The position numbers and the translations under genes are program-made. This document shows positions 6,507 to 7,916 of a stretch of DNA of 7,916 bases, one piece after another (position 1 is the stretch's first letter; each line of letters opens with the position of its first letter). The stretch lies in NCBI GenBank assembly GCA_903859795.1, contig CAIOOC010000021.1, positions 1 to 7,916 of the forward strand. The letters are read 5' to 3'. Source of the DNA: an uncultured Bacteroidia bacterium (GTDB taxonomy: Bacteria > Bacteroidota > Bacteroidia > Bacteroidales > Prolixibacteraceae). Below the pieces are notes generated by a model. It was not told the origin of the DNA. It was given only the letters and a program-made list of their open reading frames with translations, and searched no databases.

Positions 6507-7064
6507 ATGATTTACCCGATAACTGTGTACGGTGACCCCGTACTTCGAAAGACAACAACTGATATTGATCAGGATTTTGAAGGGCTCGAACAACTCGTTG
6601 AAGATATGTTCGAGACAATGCATAATGCTGAAGGAGTGGGTCTTGCAGCACCTCAAATTGGTCTCCCAATTCGTATCTTTGTGGTCGACCTGTCTGCTTT
6701 GGGCGAAGACGAACCTTTACTAAAGGATTTTAGAAAAGGATTTATTAATCCACAGATAGTCGAAAAAGTTGGAGAGAAGGTTCTGATGGAAGAAGGATGT
6801 CTTAGCATTCCCGGATTACGGGAAGATGTCCTCCGTTTTGAGACGATACGAATCAGATATTATGATTCAAAATGGCAAGAGTATGATCAGGTATTTTCGG
6901 GCTTTCCGGCTCGCGTCATACAGCATGAATACGATCATCTCGAAGGTGTGATGTTTGTAGACTATTGCTCTCCGCTCAAGAAAAGAATACTAAAAGGGAA
7001 ACTTACCGATATTACCAAAGGTCAGGTGTCGACAAGTTACAGAATAAAGGTGCCGAGGGGATAA
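6507..7064 (+). CDS. def: Peptide deformylase
   Basis: This enzyme removes the N-formyl group from nascent proteins at the ribosome, using a bound Fe2+ (or another divalent metal). All three family motifs are present in the 185-residue protein: GVGLAAPQ (43-50), EGCLS (96-100) with metal ligand Cys98, and HEYDH (140-144) with ligands His140 and His144 and catalytic Glu141. The N-terminus, YPITVYGDPVLRK, is typical, so the ATG at 6507 is secure. Length is normal for a Bacteroidota enzyme. It follows ruvX by 5 nt with no promoter between them, so it depends on the ruvX promoter. No hairpin terminator is visible downstream. Confidence 0.97.
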   Translation: MIYPITVYGDPVLRKTTTDIDQDFEGLEQLVEDMFETMHNAEGVGLAAPQIGLPIRIFVVDLSALGEDEPLLKDFRKGFINPQIVEKVGEKVLMEEGCLSIPGLREDVLRFETIRIRYYDSKWQEYDQVFSGFPARVIQHEYDHLEGVMFVDYCSPLKKRILKGKLTDITKGQVSTSYRIKVPRG

Positions 7065-7331
7065 AATTGATGTAACTTTGGAAGGAAAATTTTAGAGACT
7101 TTAGTATTTATGGTGACTGAAATGCATAATGCATAATTTTAATTGCAAAGTTCAAAGCGGTTTTTAAATTCAAATATTTGAGCCGGATTAGTAAGTAAAT
7201 AATTTGGTTAGTTCATTCCGAATTGACCATATTTTGCATTCTTCAATTTGCAATATACATTATACACTAATTTCCCCGATTGCTTCGGTGTAATCGTTCC
7301 TGATATTAAATCAATTATCATATTATTGATA
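7065..7331. other. AT-rich intergenic gap between def and hydE
   Basis: These 267 nt carry no believable ORF. A tandem 7-bp repeat, AATGCAT twice (7121-7134), is followed by AATT. About 100 nt on, 7247-7266 (TTTGCAATATACATTATACA) reads as a degraded inverted counterpart. TAACTTTG (7073-7080) fits the -7 consensus but lies 250 nt before hydE. A small dyad CGATT/AATCG (7277-7281, 7292-7296) and a stronger one at 7314-7333 precede hydE. The hydE promoter cannot be fixed from sequence. Confidence 0.5.
7073..7080 (+). promoter_or_regulatory. Possible -7 promoter box downstream of def
   Basis: TAACTTTG is an exact TAnnTTTG match 8 nt after the def stop. If active it would produce a leader of about 240 nt before hydE or a short non-coding transcript. 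There is no -33 partner and the motif is short, so a chance match is quite possible. Confidence 0.25.
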
Positions 7332-7333
7332 AT
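7314..7333. promoter_or_regulatory. Perfect 7-6-7 dyad overlapping the hydE start codon
   Basis: ATTATCA (7314-7320) and TGATAAT (7327-7333) form a perfect inverted repeat with a 6-nt spacer TATTAT. The right arm includes the first two bases of the hydE ATG. The geometry resembles a dimeric-regulator operator. As RNA it could form an AT-rich hairpin over the start codon. Nothing in the window identifies the protein that would bind it. Confidence 0.4.
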
Positions 7334-7916
7334 GAGCAATATAAATTCAATCCTTACTCAGTCATCCTTCTCGCATTCCGATCTGGAACAACTCCTGCAA
7401 TGTGAAGGGGAAGAGATGGGATTGTTGTTTGAAGCCGGAAGAAAAATCAAAGAAATTTATACTGGAAACAAGGTCTATTTCAGGGGGCTTATTGAATTCT
7501 CGAATATTTGCGAAAAAGATTGTCTCTATTGTGGAATCCGGCGATCCAATCGTTCTGTTCAGAGGTATAACATGAGTGATCTGGAGATCCTTGATGCAGC
7601 CCGTTTTGCCGATGACTGCAGGTTTGGTTCTATTGTTTTACAATCTGGAGAAAACAGTTCTGAAGCATTTGCAGACCGGATCACAAATTTGATCTTGCTG
7701 GTTAATCAAATTAGCAATAGTCGTCTTAGAATTACACTTTCTACAGGTGAACAAACGGAACAGGTTTACAGGCGATGGTATGAGGCAGGTGCCCACCGTT
7801 ATCTGTTACGAATTGAAACAACCAATCCTACTCTTTACCGCAAAATACATCCGGAGAATTTGCAACACGACTTTAACCGTCGCCTCGATTGTCTGCATGC
7901 ACTGAGGGCAATCGGC
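7332..7916 (+). CDS. hydE: [FeFe]-hydrogenase maturase HydE, radical SAM (3' partial)
   Basis: HydE is a radical S-adenosylmethionine enzyme that works with HydF and HydG to build the H-cluster of [FeFe]-hydrogenase; it is thought to act on the organometallic Fe-CO-CN-cysteine precursor made by HydG. The 195 visible residues are a little over half of the usual ~350, and the frame is open to the window edge. VYFRGLIEFSNICEKDCLYC (48-67) holds the CxxxCxxC cluster motif at Cys60, 64 and 67, followed by GIRRSN (68-73), very typical of HydE. Later, SIVLQSGE (100-107), RITLSTGEQTEQVYRRWYEA (133-152) and HRYLLRIETTNPTLYRKIHP (155-174) follow the family order. PylB (methylornithine synthase) is a close relative, but the GLIEFSN lead-in favours HydE. 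The ATG at 7332 leaves a normal N-terminal helix (17-42). The start is overlapped by a perfect dyad. Confidence 0.9.
   Translation, partial: MSNINSILTQSSFSHSDLEQLLQCEGEEMGLLFEAGRKIKEIYTGNKVYFRGLIEFSNICEKDCLYCGIRRSNRSVQRYNMSDLEILDAARFADDCRFGSIVLQSGENSSEAFADRITNLILLVNQISNSRLRITLSTGEQTEQVYRRWYEAGAHRYLLRIETTNPTLYRKIHPENLQHDFNRRLDCLHALRAIG

Noticed and set aside
7332..7916. PylB or BioB instead of HydE
   Set aside because: The lead-in GLIEFSN, the CxxxCxxC spacing followed by GIRRSN, and the LLRIETTNPTLYRKIHP stretch fit HydE better. PylB cannot be fully excluded from a partial sequence.
1..7916. CRISPR array, tRNA, transposase, phage or defence genes
   Set aside because: No regularly spaced repeats, cloverleaf sequence or related protein motifs were seen on either strand.

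Overview
The window looks like an ordinary chromosomal stretch from an anaerobic, fermentative member of the Bacteroidota, probably Bacteroidales or a close relative. The evidence is the Bacteroidota-type -7 promoter box (TAnnTTTG) upstream of several starts, the near absence of Shine-Dalgarno sequences, the ruvX-def gene pair, and the presence of both pyruvate phosphate dikinase and HydE. HydE is an [FeFe]-hydrogenase maturase, so hydrogen metabolism is implied. Placement below phylum level is inference.

Layout: (1) 1-2216, the 3' part of ppdK on the + strand, closed by a strong bidirectional hairpin terminator at 2233-2266. (2) 2267-2496, a non-coding convergent gap with weak inverted repeats. 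(3) 2497-3015, a short DUF421/YetF-like membrane protein on the - strand. (4) 3218-3604, a small secreted protein of unknown family on the + strand, divergent from the DUF421 gene. (5) 3622-4758, a ferritin-like/VIT1 fusion membrane protein on the - strand, predicted to transport iron or manganese. (6) 4905-5819, a 2[4Fe-4S] ferredoxin-nitroreductase fusion on the - strand. (7) 6079-7064, the tight ruvX-def pair on the + strand. (8) 7065-7331, an AT-rich gap with short repeats and a perfect dyad. (9) 7332-7916, the 5' part of hydE, cut by the window edge. No tRNA, rRNA, CRISPR array, transposase or phage gene was seen.

How the genes may work together: PPDK interconverts pyruvate and PEP in central carbon metabolism. 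HydE helps build the H-cluster that lets fermenters dispose of electrons as H2. The ferredoxin-nitroreductase and the ferritin-VIT fusion could both belong to redox and iron handling. Both lie on the same strand and carry nearly identical promoter-like elements of about 23 bp, which is the best regulatory lead here. RuvX (resolvase/pre-16S rRNA processing) and Def (removal of the N-formyl group) are housekeeping.

I found no convincing new multi-gene system. The items most worth a second look are the shared promoter element and the start site of the ferritin-VIT gene, the perfect dyad over the hydE start codon, and the unrecognised secreted protein at 3218-3604.
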